A DNA stretch of 64,000 nucleotides from Lepidostoma basale (GCA_022606425.2 JAHDVF020000992.1:124001-188000), one strand, 5' to 3'; counted from the first letter of the stretch, positions 41,159 through 52,999 are shown. Made by a program: numbers and translations. The notes: generated from the letters alone by a model not told the origin.

Positions 41159-41400
41159 ATTCTTCTTCTTTCGATGCCGGGTCAGGTCCCCCCAACGTCG
41201 GCGATCACTGCAGCAGAGGCTTCTCTATTCTGCGCCACTTGTTATTCCTGTCCACTCTTTGATGTTCCGCAGCCAGGACAGCTGCCTTCTACCAACTCCC
41301 CGACGTCCGATGGCGCCCTGGTTAAGAATCACTGCTTTACACGAATGCTTGCCAACATCGGGGAAACCTGGTATGGCACGAGAGGAAGAAGAAAAATAAG
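41159..41400 (-). mobile_element. Non-LTR 3' end (AAG-tailed family)
   Basis: (TTC)n then CGGGTCAGGTCCCCCCAACG. The minus strand matches the end of the 47.3 kb copy. Confidence 0.65.
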
Positions 41401-41884
41401 GAAGTCCAGTTTTTTTTTATTTCAAAATATTTATACATAGATTTCAGACGATATCGAAATCTTGTTTTGTGAAAAAAATCTATTTATCTACTTTGTGAGT
41501 TTTTTGATCGATCGTTTGAAATAATGAAAACAGCACGATAGATTCTATAATGAAAACTACGCCGTATTGTGTATATTCAATTGGCTCCATTTAATTATTA
41601 TTCATTACCTTCAATATCTGATAAGCTATCAGAAAAAAATTATACATTGAAAATTATATTTGAAAAAAATCAAACTTGTGTGAACTATTATGAAAATTTT
41701 CAAAATGGCCGTGTTAGTAATATTCGAGTATTAAAACGCATTGTTAGAACTAGAATCGAAACTCATTATTTTAATAGTATTCGCTTATATATGAAATGAT
41801 CGTTTTTATAATAATAGTAACTATAACTCATTAATTTGATAGTATTCGATAACATTCAAAATGTTCGTTTTTATAAATTATCGA
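41401..41884. other. Intergenic stretch
   Basis: AT-rich; nothing recognised. Confidence 0.3.
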
Positions 41885-43765
41885 TGCGATAAAGGATAAA
41901 GGATAAAATGAAGGAGGATGACGGACTTAAGATGACAAATCACTTCCAGAGCAACATAAAAATGTTCTGGAAGGAAGTCAAAAAAGCCCGAAATCCTCCC
42001 GAAAGTGGTTGTGCGAAAGCAATTTTAAGTAGTGAGGGAAGAATGATTACTGATTTCAAAAGTATACAAGGAAGATGGATGGAGTACTTTAAAGATATGT
42101 ATGGCAGTGAAATGACTGAAGATTCAATAAGAATGAGCTTTACAAATGAGAGTTGCACGAACAGCGGAAGTGAAATTACTGAAATAAATTTGAACGAGAT
42201 AGTAAGTGCTGTAAGATGTATGAAAGGTGGAAAAGCTGTCGGATATGACTGTGTAGCCTTAGAGTTTATCAAAAACGGTGGGCCGGTGGTTTCAGCATGG
42301 TTATATAGACTCTTTAACCAGTGTTTAGAGGAGGGATATACGCCGCTCGACTAAAGGAGGGCTGTTATCATGCCTCTTTATAAGGGAAAGGGGTCTCGTA
42401 TGGACTGTGGAAATCACCGGTCTATTAAGCGCCGTTGGTAAACTCTACGGTCGAATTTTAATAGAAAGAGTAAAAAAGACGACGACTGAAAGAGTATGGG
42501 ATGTGCAAGGCGCTTTTATGACCGGAAGAGGTTGTATGGATCAGATTTTTGCACTTCGAACGCTTGCGGAGAAGTTTATGGCCAAAAACCGTAAGCTTTT
42601 CTGTGCGTTTGTCGATTTGCAGAAAGCCTATGATCGAGTGAACAGAGAAAAACTGTGGTCAATCTTGTCCAAATACGGAGTGAGCACAAAACTGATACGG
42701 GCGGTTGCTTCTCTCTACGAAGGGAGCACTGCCAATGTTAGGGTAAATGGGGACATCACGCCCTGGTTTGATATCACGAAGGGTGTTAAGCAGGGCTGCG
42801 TGATGTCCCCTTGGTTGTTCAATCTGTATATGGATAAGTGTATGAAAGAACTTAAAGGTATAAATGCTGGTGCTAAGATGAGTGATCTGTCTGTAAACTG
42901 TCTGCTTTACGCGGACGACGCCGTTCTCGTTGCGGATAGTGCGGACGAATTACAAGTCTTGGTATCGAGAATGTATGAGGTATGCAAGTCGAACGATTTA
43001 ATTATGAATGTCGGAAAGTCAAAGGTGTTAGTTTTTGAAAAGGAAGAGCAAATGACAGTTTGTAAAATAAGTGTAAATGAAGAGAACTTGGAACAGGTGA
43101 GCGAATTTGTGTATTTAGGTAGCATGTTCACAGCGGATGGCCGAACGGACAGTGATATTGAAAGAAGGGTTGGTGCGGGTAACAAAGTGAATGGAGCTTT
43201 AAAAGTAGTTATTGGAAACAAGAATTTATCAATGAAAGCGAAAATGGCCGTTCACAATGGAGTTCTGGTTCCAACCCTTATGTATGGAAGCGAAGCATGG
43301 AACTGGCAGAAGAAAGATGAGAGCAGAATAAATGCGGTAGAGATGAGGTCCCTAAGACGTATGTGCGGTAGAACGATGTACGACAGAATCTCAAATGCTG
43401 ATATTAGGAAAGAGTGTAGAGCGAAAGAAGGTATTATGAACAAAATTATGAAAGGTTCGCTTCGTTGGTTCGGACATATGGAGCGCATGGGTGAAGAAAG
43501 AATGGTTAAAAAAGTATACGTTAACAATGTAAATGGAGTAAGGAGTCGAGGTAGACCGAGGAAAACATGGCATGACCAAATTAATCAAATATTAAAAGTT
43601 GGTCATGTCAGAAGCCGGAAGAATCGACGTGCGTGTATGACTCGATGTATGAATGTGGAGGAAGCTAGAGAGGTGTGCCAGGATAGAGTAGTGTGGCGGT
43701 CCATTCTCTCTGCCTACCCCTGCGGGGAAACGGCGTGATGGTTTTGTTTGTTTTTTTTTTTATCG
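41885..43765 (+). mobile_element. RTE-type retrotransposon, longest copy (family B)
   Basis: Covers most of the reverse transcriptase and the whole C-terminal domain and ends GATGGTTTTGTTTGTTTTTT. The 5' endonuclease domain is absent. Reading starts around 41908 (MKEDDGLKMTNHFQSNIKMF); a TAA at 42352 and a frameshift near 42420 break it, then 443 codons are open. Confidence 0.9.
41908..43738 (+). pseudogene. RTE ORF2 part: reverse transcriptase and C-terminal domain
   Basis: Two open pieces, 41908-42354 and 42407-43738. Motifs in order: GGKAVGYDCVALEFIKNG, FCAFVDLQKAYDRVNREKLW (motif A), KGVKQGCVMSPWLFNLYMD (motif B), LLYADDAVLVADSADE (YADD catalytic pair), EFVYLGSMFTADGRTDSDIE, then the C-terminal [28 protein letters not shown] and [17 protein letters not shown]. 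It reverse-transcribes its own RNA at the target nick in intact relatives. Only two inactivating changes are visible, so the copy is fairly young but 5'-truncated. Confidence 0.92.
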
Positions 43766-43794
43766 ATGCGAATGATGGTTTTCATAAATTAGCG

Positions 43795-44135
43795 GTGCGA
43801 ATGATGGTGTTATGAACAAAATAATGAAAGGATCATTAAGATGGTTTGGACATATGGAAAGAATGAATGAAGAAAGAATGGTAAAAAAATTATATTTTAA
43901 CGATGTAAATGGAACCAGAAATAGAGGAAGACCGAGGAAAACGTGGCACGATCAAATAAATCAAATATTGAATGTCGGCCATGTGAGGAGTCGGAGAAAT
44001 CGACGCGCGTGCATGACACGATGTATGAATGTTGAGGAATCGAGAGAAATATGTCAAGAAAAAAAGTGTGGCAGTCCATTCTTTCTGCCTACCCCTTCGG
44101 GGAGACGGCGTGATAGTTAGTAAGTTAGTTAGTTT
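43795..44135 (+). mobile_element. RTE-type 3' fragment (family A), open
   Basis: [20 protein letters not shown] through CMNVEESREICQEKKCG, then GATAGTTAGTAAGTTAG. Directly downstream of the family B copy in the same orientation. Confidence 0.82.
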
Positions 44136-44204
44136 CGATAACAGTTAATTGTGATCCCAATGATATGAAACCAGTCGTATTTAATAAATAATTAAGAAAA
44201 AAAT

Positions 44205-44524
44205 ACTAACTAAGTAACCATCACGCCGTCTCCCCGAAGGGGTTGCAAAAAGACATACTTATTTCAGTTTCGCAACATTAATACATTGTGTCATGCACGC
44301 ACGTCGATTTTTCTGACTCCTCACGTGGCCGATATTTAATATTTGATTGATTTAATCGTGCCAAGTTTTCCCCGATCTTCCTTTATTTCTAGTTTCGTTC
44401 ACGTCGTTTACATATATTTTCTTTACCAATCTTTCTTTATTCATTTTTATATATATAACATTTTATATATATGACATTGAACCTTTCATTATTTTGTTCA
44501 TAACATTTTCATTCGCGCTGCATT
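44205..44524 (-). mobile_element. RTE-type 3' fragment (family A)
   Basis: ACTAACTAAGTAACCATCAC at the tail. The minus strand repeats the end of the ORF with frameshifts. Inverted relative to the neighbour at 43795. Confidence 0.75.
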
Positions 44525-44985
44525 CAAATCAAATCAAATCAGTTTATTTTCTCAAAAGATATTACAAACAATTATTTTAGTTTAAGACATTTATTAAGAA
44601 CAGGTAAAATATAATAAATATATAATACCAGGAACGCATGAGATATGGTTCGACATTAGGAATACATGATACTCTCCAAAATCAAGAGTATTTGTCTTCT
44701 GAACGTACTTTCACGAATATGAAAGACGTCGATCTCCAAAGCGATCATGTTCAGAAGTTTGATTGCTTTCCCCACCGGCATCACCAGAGGCAGGTTGGTT
44801 CTGCATGGTGGGAGATAAAACAGTCTGTGCTGACGCTGTCGAAGATAACCATTCGAAACATAAAGATGGATAGCCTCCAAGATGACGAAATTCTCAAAGA
44901 ATCCCCTTATAAGTCTGAAAAAATGGGTAAGTGTGCACCCATCTCTCCTTATCTGTAAACTATTGGTCTCCACCACTAATAATAT
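44525..44985 (-). mobile_element. Non-LTR-like 3' ORF, clade uncertain
   Basis: The minus strand is open for 121 codons: [55 protein letters not shown]. The plus-side border is (TCAAA)n. The CRTN pattern near the end resembles non-LTR C-termini. Shared with 8770-8935. Confidence 0.5.
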
Positions 44986-45324
44986 ATGAATTCGACACTC
45001 TATCATGTACAGATTTACCATACATTTGTATTAATTTAATTTATTTAAAAAAAAAACAGTTGGGCTATATGGATAAATTTATGGTAAATTATTAGATCTT
45101 ACTTGTAACATTATTATGTTTCAGATATATTTTAAATTGGTTTATAGTAAAACTCCTTGTGTCTTTTGGTCTCATTCATCTGAGAGATCTTTCTACTGCA
45201 ATAATAAATAATTGAGAGAGTTATTAAAGCAATAGTATTGAGGAAAACGTGTGTTTTCGGAATTAAAAAAATAACAATTAATAAAATTTAAAATGTCTGT
45301 TTTCTAGAAGTTTTATTTCGCCTT

Positions 45325-45862
45325 GCCAAGACAATATCAATTACTTTACAGATATAATCAGACTGCTGAGCTTCAGAGGAGAATCGGTCATGGGTGGGCG
45401 GCATATGGCAATCTGAAGAAGTTCTTTAATAGTAAGATTCCCCAGTGTCTGAAACGTAAAATGTATAATCAATGCGTACTTCCAGTACTGACATATGGAG
45501 CAGAAACGCTAACCCTCATCAAGTCGACCATAAGGAGACTCCGTGTAGCACAGAGGAAACACGAAAGAGCCATGCTACATGTAAGACTCTCAAACCAGAT
45601 AAGAAATACTGAAATACGTAGAAGGTCGGAGTAACAGATGTCGTCGCAAGGGTAGCGAAGCTTAAATGGTCATCTGTGGGACATGTTGCAAGATTGATAG
45701 TTGATAGATGGACCAGAAGGGTGGTAGAATGGAGACACACGATGGTCCGATGACATTAAAAGAATTGTGGATGCAAAAGGCACAATACAATGACACGTGG
45801 AGAAGTATAGGGGAGACCTAGTCCAGCTGTGGACGACAACGGCTGTCTAAGTAAGTAAGTAG
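45325..45862 (+). mobile_element. Non-LTR 3' end (family D), (TAAG)n tail
   Basis: AELQRRIGHGWAAYGNLKKF, YNQCVLPVLTYGAETLTLIK, RAMLHVRLSNQIRNTEIRRR, then a stop and a frameshifted rest. It is surrounded by fold-back family 1 arms (45290, 45915). Confidence 0.8.
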
Positions 45863-45904
45863 ACAATATCCAATACTCGTATAAAAATGCCTTGTAATTT
45901 GATA

Positions 45905-46400
45905 AAACAATATGTAATAAAACTTCTAGAAAACAGGTGTCTTCATTCGAAATGATTATTTAATATGCAGAAATGTTCAAGAAACAATACACAATTTTTT
46001 TTTTTAAACAGTATACATACATGGAATTTTTCGCCTAACAGAGGGTTACATTTTGAACAACATTTTCGAAGCGATCAAATTACTATTTTACACTTATGAT
46101 TGATGGTGCTAATACAATTTTCATTGTTTTTTTTCTTCTAGGTCAGCTCTACTGCCGTATTAGAGTAATCCATATATTATGTGATTAAATGGACCAGATA
46201 GCCAGCTGCCATGTTATTCGTTAGCGTAATTGATTCAATCTATTCTGCTCAAGATTTAACTGCATAAATTATAAAAAAAACATATTTATATAATATAATA
46301 TAACTACATCAAATCTTTTGAATTCAAACATTTTTTTTTAAACAATCACGGATTTCGAGTAATGCATCAAGAAATTATTATAAAATTTGGATGGAGCATA
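45905..46400. other. Fold-back arm and AT-rich stretch
   Basis: ATAAAACTTCTAGAAAACAG to CAAGAAACAATACAC is a family 1 arm (45915-45995); nothing recognised after it. Confidence 0.4.
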
Positions 46401-46407
46401 TGTTTAA

Positions 46408-47110
46408 AATAAAACTTAAACTGTTAAATTAAATAACTTTGTTTTTGTATCACAATTGTATTTTATGTTACGCGACAGCTAATTTATCAACCTATGTTGA
46501 CATAATCAAAAATACAATTTTTTTACATATATAGCAAATAATCCTCAAATATTAAAGAAATTAGAAAATTTTGACATTTTAAAGGCCAATAAATGTAAAC
46601 TAAATGTTATAAATAACCAAATTCCTTTTTATTCCCCATTAGTATATAGTGCATTAAAAACTTTTCCCCTGTACAATATTGCTAAAAAATAATAACCTTC
46701 AACTTTTGTCACCTTTCCTATTAATGTAATCTACTTCCTGTTATTGTTTATTGTTTTCAATTTATTATGTTTCATCGTTTTTGACTCTATACTATGTGTA
46801 ATTGTTCCTTCTAATTACTGTTTTATTATAATTATTTATATTTTATTATTATATTTACCACCTTTAATATTTTATCGTATAAATAGTAACTAACCGTTCT
46901 TTTAATTAAAATATTTAGGTACCTATCACAATTTCAGCAAAATCTTCAAAATTATATCAAAAATATTATTCAAATTAACATAGGAACAAATACACATAAA
47001 GATTCGAAAAATCACGAAAATTTGACATTTGATATATTATTTAACACCTGATGATGTCAACATAGGTTGATGAAACAGCTGAAATGTCTAAAAAATAAAA
47101 CAATGTTTGA
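46408..47110. repeat. Fold-back family 2, long form
   Basis: Left arm with CAATTGTATTTTATGTTACG and CAACCTATGTTGACAT, right arm with GATGTCAACATAGGTTGATG. About 500 bp of AT-rich interior and no ORF. Confidence 0.6.
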
Positions 47111-47188
47111 AAATAAATGTATTATTCTTGATTAATGTTCGATAATTTTGCCTACTGAATTAACTTCGAAGTATATCCTTTCACGCAG

Positions 47189-47251
47189 AGGGGAGCATTA
47201 ATTGAGTTGTATGATCCATCTCGGGCGTTAATGACTCAGCTTATTGCCCAC
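47189..47251 (+). CDS. Candidate exon of an unknown gene (1)
   Basis: Acceptor CCTTTCACGCAG, 21 codons in phase 0-0, donor CAC|gtgagt. The product is RGALIELYDPSRALMTQLIA plus H. I do not recognise the protein. It is supported only by good splice borders and phase agreement with the three entries downstream. Confidence 0.33.
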
Positions 47252-47290
47252 GTGAGTGCATACTTCAGTGAATAAAGAACATTCTTACAG

Positions 47291-47329
47291 CACATCGCCC
47301 ACCAGGGGATCACCTCAGTGGCACAGCAG
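47291..47329 (+). CDS. Candidate exon of an unknown gene (2)
   Basis: 13 codons, HIAHQGITSVAQQ, between ATTCTTACAG and CAG|gtaatt, phase 0-0. The intron from the previous candidate would be only 39 bases, shorter than is usual in insects, which weakens the pair. Confidence 0.28.
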
Positions 47330-47344
47330 GTAATTATTATATTT

Positions 47345-48005
47345 AAACATGTGCTTGACTACAGTGGGGCAGTATATCATTTGAACGGCCGTAAAGTTGA
47401 AAGGGTGGAAAAAATTTAATACCTCGGCAGCATACTAACGCAATCTCTTGACCCAGATGTAGAGATAAAGTGCAGAATTGAGGCAGCAAGAACTACGTTT
47501 AATAAAATGAAATCACTCTTCTGAAATGATAACATAAACTTGAAACTCCGCCAGAGAATGATAAAATGCTATGTGTGGTATGTTTTATTGTATGTATGTG
47601 AAACGCGGACCTTGAAAGTCAACTCAACGAACAGACTGGAAGCATTTGAAATGTAAAAAATTCTCAGAATTCCCGGGACAGACATGGTTACCAATAACGA
47701 AGTCCTGAGGCAAGCTAGAGTTGACAGGGAACTGTTATCAACTATCAAGGTTCGGAAGATTTCACATCTGGGTCATATACTACGTGGGGAATAGTACCAC
47801 CTTCTCAAACTGATATTGGAGGGGCAAATTGAGTGAGACCGAGGGCCCGGTGGGAGACAAATGTCCTGGCTGCGAAACGTGAAGGAGTGGACCAGCATCC
47901 GAAGTGTGGAGCAGCTGTTCCGAGCGGCGCAGGACAGGGACAGGTTCGCCGAGGTGACCGCCAACGTTGGGGGGACCTGACAGGGCACTTGAAGAAGAAG
48001 AAGAT
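47345..48005 (+). mobile_element. Non-LTR 3' end (AAG-tailed family), longest copy
   Basis: YLGSILTQSLDPDVEIKCRI, RQRMIKCYVWYVLLYVCETR, RKISHLGHILRGE, SWLRNVKEWTSIRSVEQLFR, then (AAG)n. Several stops. Confidence 0.82.
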
Positions 48006-48029
48006 TTAAATGTTAAGAACATGGCAATC

Positions 48030-48303
48030 TATTGTGGGGAGAACCCTTAGGAATACCCAATGAAGAAATTCGCAAATCCTGCAAAATTGAAGACATAGTG
48101 AGATGGAGTAGACAGAGAAGACGATTCTGGAAGGACCACATTGAGACAATGGATCCAGCGAGAATTCCTAAGACCATGATGCATGAGACTCCAGAGGGCC
48201 GTCGACCACCAAGATGACCACCAAAGAGATGGAGAGAAAGCTGGTCGTCTTAGTCACAAAAAGAAAGTTGATCGCAAGATCTACAATTAGAAGAAGAAGA
48301 AGA
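48030..48303 (+). mobile_element. Non-LTR 3' end (family C)
   Basis: IRKSCKIEDIVRWSRQRRRF, WKDHIETMDPARIP, PEGRRPPR, then (AAG)n. Confidence 0.75.
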
Positions 48304-48304
48304 A

Positions 48305-48640
48305 ACATTAAGAGATATCTCGAAGTTACGTTGCTCAGCCATATCAGGAACACCCACATCCGCAACAGTTGAGTGAGGCTAATCTCAGATAAATTGGAAG
48401 AGAAGCGTCTGAGATGATGGTATGACCATGTCATGCGGTACGTTACACGGAGGATAATAGAGACGGACCAGCGACCCAGGGGACGTGGTAGGTCCAAGCT
48501 GACGTGGGTGGACATCAACGGGAGTATCAAAAGATACCAGGTCCCACTAGATGCCACCCAAGACAAACGGTCCTAGAGACGCTTTACCAAAAGAGCCTAT
48601 CCTCAGTAAATGGGACACATGCTAGGAAGAAGAAAAATAC
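48305..48640 (+). mobile_element. Non-LTR 3' end, other family
   Basis: Broken frames read LRWYDHVMRYVTRRIIETDQ and RGRGRSKLTWVDINGSIKRY, the usual GHVxR and GRxxxxW pattern near the C-terminus. Confidence 0.6.
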
Positions 48641-48869
48641 GAGATATCCCGTAAAACCAATGTACAAGGTAATTCAAAACAGCACATTAAAACAACATAC
48701 ATAATGACTTACAAACCTTACGAGATTTTAGTTTATTTTGGTCAATGGTTATCATCAGAAATATACCATCCTAAATAAATTGTATTGATTTGCAACTCAA
48801 TTCTGGATAATTTTGTTGATCGACCTGCGTGTGTCATGGTCGATCACGTACTTACCATTATACTCGTAT

Positions 48870-49035
48870 TTTTCTTCTCCAGGTTTTTCCAGTCATATTC
48901 CACGCAGTCTGCCCATCTATTTCTTGGTCTGCCTCTTAGTCTAGAGCCCACGAGGTAGGATCTCTATTCGCCCGGCATCCATCCAAACGTAATCTTCCTT
49001 GTTCTGTGTTCTGGTATTATCTCTACACGAATGAC
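48870..49035 (-). mobile_element. Non-LTR 3' fragment
   Basis: Minus strand: RKITFGWMPGE, GSRLRGRPRNRWADCVEYDW. Confidence 0.55.
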
Positions 49036-49039
49036 ACCT

Positions 49040-49290
49040 GGAAGAGAAGAGAATACAAGAATAATATATTAAATGAGGCTGAGGACATCGGAAGACAGAG
49101 TAGACAACGTAGGAGGAACTAGTACGGCCATGCCCAAAAAAATGGACACCATTAGACTCTCCTATATTGCATTACATAAACACCTCACGAGACTCGTCCT
49201 CTTAGAAGGCCTCCCAAAAGATAGAATAACAAGTAGGAATTCACCTCACAGCAGGAGCAACCCTCTTGAGAAAAGGCTAAATACATTATT
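49040..49290 (+). mobile_element. Non-LTR 3' fragment (family C)
   Basis: Frameshifted: RRQSRQRRRN, MPKKMDTIRLSYIALHKHLT, with PRSRLPKDR-like end. Confidence 0.5.
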
Positions 49291-49321
49291 GTACTGTGCT
49301 AAGTTTCGAACATCTATGGTT

Positions 49322-49571
49322 TCCATAAAAAAATATTGTGAAATCCTCATATGAAGCACTCACTCTGTGGTCAGACATTTTAAACTAATATATATATTAA
49401 AAAATAAAAACAACACTTTGTATATTAAACATGATATTTTAATTAAGCCGTAAATGTTGGGGTGTTGACGTGAAGTGTAATTACCATTCGGTGGTTAATA
49501 TTTATTCATTTCAAATGTCTAACCATAGAGTGAGTACTTCATATGAAGATTTCACAATATTTTTTTTATGA
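49322..49571. mobile_element. TIR element, 57-bp inverted ends
   Basis: CATAAAAAAATATTGTGAAA and the complement at 49571, continuing through AAGCACTCACTCTGTGGTCA. 250 bp; no ORF. Confidence 0.65.
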
Positions 49572-49749
49572 AAAGCATAGATATCAAAATTTAAACACAG
49601 TACGAAACACATTGTCAGAATTTACTACACGCTAAATACGTGTATAATGTTACAATTTCAAAAATCGCGTGTAGAAAATTTATTGTTACCTATTATATGT
49701 TTGTGATCTCCATATTTACGTGTCATACATTTGTTGTCCTAAAAGGGAG

Positions 49750-49830
49750 TTAATTGAGATTGGTGCTACGCCTCTGAGAACTTTTGTAAAGATTTCTGAG
49801 AAGCTTGGATCTGCGCCCGACACCTGGGAG
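49750..49830 (+). CDS. Candidate exon of an unknown gene (3)
   Basis: 27 codons, LIEIGATPLRTFVKISEKLG and then SAPDTWE, ending GAG|gtgagt in phase 0. The acceptor (AAAAGGGAG) is weak; an AG four bases earlier would change the phase. Confidence 0.35.
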
Positions 49831-50025
49831 GTGAGTTTAGTATTCAATTATTTGGGTGTAATTGATTCCAAGATTAATTCCGATCAATAAGATTGCCCTC
49901 ACATTGAGAACACTGCGTTTCATTGCGGGATTTCGTTTTATTCGTGCGTTGAATGTATCAACAGCAGAAAACGTTCAGTCTTCGATTGTCAATAAGTGAA
50001 ATATTATAATAAAGTCAATTTATTT

Positions 50026-50402
50026 CTTCTTCTTCTTCTTCTTCTTCAGCTTATCGCCGTCCACTTTTGGACGAAAGCCTCGTTCCAGGTTATCCCTCCA
50101 CCTCATTTGTGGTCTTCCTACTCTTCTTCTCGTGTCTCTCGGTCTCCAATTCAGCAGTATTTTGGTCCATCTTTCGTCTGTAGTTCTAGCGACATGCCCT
50201 GCCCATTTCCATTTTAAAGTCGTCACCCGGTGGATCACGTCTGTGACTCTTGTTTTATCCCTCACCGTTTCGTTCCTGACTCTATCTCTAAGGGACAGGC
50301 CTAGCATGACTCTCTCCATCGCTCGCTGCACGACTCTTAGTCTCTCTGCACTGTGCTTTGCCAGAGTGGCAGTTTCAAGGCCATATGTACTTACTGTAAG
50401 TA
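50026..50402 (-). mobile_element. Non-LTR 3' end (family D)
   Basis: Minus strand: RAMERVMLGLSLRDRVRNET, TTLKWKWAGHVARTTDERW, RRRVGRPQMRWRDNLERG, (AAG)n. CAATTTATTT is duplicated (50016-50025, 50403-50412). Confidence 0.87.
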
Positions 50403-50494
50403 CAATTTATTTAACCCGTTTTAATTAATAAATTTAATAAATTTCTGACATTTTCCAAGGAGACCTCACCACCAGGACACTTATACTAGTTGGA

Positions 50495-50665
50495 GGCCGT
50501 TTCTTTCCTCATGGTCCCTCTAATATTTTATTCTCTGTTTCCCCCATCTGACAATATCCTGAATATCGCGCATTTCTCTGGTCGTGGTGTTTCTTATTTT
50601 GTTCCGTAGAGTCCTGCTTGTTATTTTTCTGATGGTTTTCATGTCTGCGATTCTGTAGATAACAT
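50495..50665 (-). mobile_element. Non-LTR fragment (family C)
   Basis: Minus strand: MKTIRKITSRTLRNKIRNTT, REMRDIQDIVRWGKQR. Confidence 0.65.
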
Positions 50666-50714
50666 AAAACTCAGTTATTTCACAATTCTGTGCAATGTGT
50701 CATTCGCGCTTGTC

Positions 50715-50918
50715 ACTCGTATAATTATAAACTGTTAAATCAAAAAACTTTGTTTTATGTATCACAATTGTATTTTATTTTACGCGACAGCTATTTCTAT
50801 ATTATCGTAACACCTGATAATGTCAAAATAGGTTGACGAAACAGTTGTCGCGTAAAATAAAATACAATTGTGATACAAAAACAAAGTTTTTTAATTTAAC
50901 AGTTTATAATGTTAAAGT
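50715..50918. repeat. Fold-back family 2, complete short form
   Basis: Arms of about 70 bases (TTATAAACTGTTAAATCAAA ... TTTTACGCGACAGCT and complement) around CACCTGATAATGTCAAAATA. Confidence 0.78.
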
Positions 50919-51059
50919 ATCATAGTGTTTCAGCCAAAACAATGGACTATTTGCTCTATAATTGTTTAAGAATCATAAGACATGTTTTATTATTATTCGT
51001 GCAATAATTATAAGTGATAGATTTTGTGAAATTGTTCTGTGATAGTTATTGATAAAAGT

Positions 51060-51272
51060 CAATACAAGGCACGCGTCCGCCCCATCATGACGCATGGAAT
51101 ATAGGTCAGAGCCGATACCAATAGAACTAAGAACCTTCTTAGAGTAGCAGAAATGCGAAGCCTACGCTCCACGAGACCACGTGGACCGCATGGAGAATAC
51201 AAGAATTGTATGGACATTATCATCCCAGGATAACTCACCGTCACAAACAACGACCTAAACTAAGAGCAAGTA
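51060..51272 (+). mobile_element. Non-LTR fragment (family C)
   Basis: QYKARVRPIMTHGI, TNRTKNLLRVAEMRSLRS. Confidence 0.55.
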
Positions 51273-51354
51273 AAATATAGATTTTGTTCTTCTTATTCTT
51301 CTTCCTAATCCTAATCTCCCCACTGCTTGGTATAGGTCTCTTCCAAAGGTATTT

Positions 51355-51800
51355 TATAACTAACTAACCATCACGCCGTCTCCCCGAAGGAGTAGGCAGA
51401 AAGAATGGACTGCCACACATTTCTTTCCAGACATATTTCTCTCGCATCCTTAACATTCATACATCGTGTCATGCACGCGCGTCGATTTCTCTGACTCCTC
51501 ATGGCCGAAATTCAATATTTGATTTATTTGATCGTGCCACGTTTTGTGCTCTATTTCTGGTTCCATTTACATCGTTAACATATATATTTTTTACCATTCT
51601 TCCTTCATTCATTCTTTACATATGTTCAAACCATCTTAATGATCCTTTCATTATTTTGTTCATGACACCATCATTCGCACCGCATTCACTTCTAATATTT
51701 TCATTCGACACTATCAAACACAGAGTATTCACACATTCGTCTAAGAGATCTCATTTCTTCTGAAGTTATTATATTTTCATCCTTCTTTTGCCATATGATA
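51355..51800 (-). mobile_element. RTE-type fragment (family A)
   Basis: AACTAACTAACCATCACGCC then GGAGTAGGCAGAAAGAATGG. The minus strand runs from EMRSLRRMC to the C-terminus with frameshifts. Confidence 0.78.
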
Positions 51801-51829
51801 ATTAAATATTTAATTAATATGATAATTGA

Positions 51830-52005
51830 ACATAAAAGTTTTTATGAAATTGTCGCTATAGCTATTTCGTCAATAAATGAAATGAAATGAAATCATATTT
51901 GGCAACTGACAGTTGCTTGTAATACCTGATGATATCAACATAGGTTGGCGAAACAGCTGCCGCGAGAAATTAATATTAATGTTATAAATAATTTTGATAT
52001 TATAA
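51830..52005. repeat. Fold-back family 2, partial
   Basis: TTGTCGCTATAGCTATTTCG and ATCAACATAGGTTGGCGAAA. Confidence 0.55.
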
Positions 52006-52269
52006 CAGTGTTCTAGATTAAATACAAGAAATTAATAATATAATATAATAATTATTGAAAGAACAATAAAAAAAATATTTTTTTCAATCAAGCCGCCATA
52101 GTTGAAGATTGATTTAAACGATCGCATTATAACTGCTGAGTAATTTATTGAACCCATTAATTTCATCAGTATGTACATTTTTATTACGCCTTACCATTTT
52201 ATATCTGTCTTGAGGTTTTTTTCAATGCACAAATGTTACCTAGTTTTTAATCGATGTTATTGCTTTCAG

Positions 52270-52345
52270 GCCAAAAACGCAGTGGACATGTGGACCTTAA
52301 AAAAACAAGTAAGAAGTAAGGCAACAGTCAACACTCATCGAAAGG
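52270..52345 (+). CDS. Candidate exon of an unknown gene (4)
   Basis: Acceptor ATTGCTTTCAG, 25 codons plus one base, donor AAGG|gtaatt. The product is AKNAVDMWTLKKQVRSKATV followed by NTHRK. It starts in phase 0, matching the end of candidate 3. No family was recognised. Confidence 0.35.
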
Positions 52346-52489
52346 GTAATTTATACATTTATTTTTTTTAACCAATTATAATGTCGTAACATTTTATTAT
52401 TATAAAAATGCGTTATCTGCAATTTTTAACTTATTATACTTGTAATATTGGAGTTTAGATACAAAGGTAAATAAATAAATAAATAACTA

Positions 52490-52998
52490 TCACGCAGAAT
52501 GAATGGAGTGCCACATTGTTCTTTCCTGACATAATTCAATCCCTTCCACAATATGATACTTGGCAAAATAAGGATGAAGTTGAAATAAACTCAGTAGAAA
52601 TTAGATCTCTTAGACGAATGTGTGGATACTCTGTGTATAATAGAGTGTCGAATGAAAATATAAGAAGCGAATGCGGTGCGAATGATAGTGTTACGAACAA
52701 AATAATGAATGGATCATTAAGACGGTTTGGACACATGGAAAGAATAAAAAAAGTATGTGTTAACGATGTTAATGGCACTAGAAATAGAGGAAGACCAAGG
52801 AAAACGTGGCACGATCAAATAAATCAAATATTGAATGTAGGCCACGTGAGGAGTCCGATAAATCGACGCGCGTGCATGACACGATGTATGAATGTTGAGG
52901 AAGCGAGAGAAATTTGTCAGCAAAGAAAAATGTGGTAGTCCATTATTTCTGCCTACCCCTTCGGAGAGACGCCGTGTTGGTTAGTTAGTTAGTTTAAT
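52490..52998 (+). mobile_element. RTE-type fragment (family A), open for 140 codons
   Basis: [58 protein letters not shown], ends GGTTAGTTAGTTAG. The first 60 bases are an inverted stub of the same family. Confidence 0.82.
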
Positions 52999-52999
52999 T

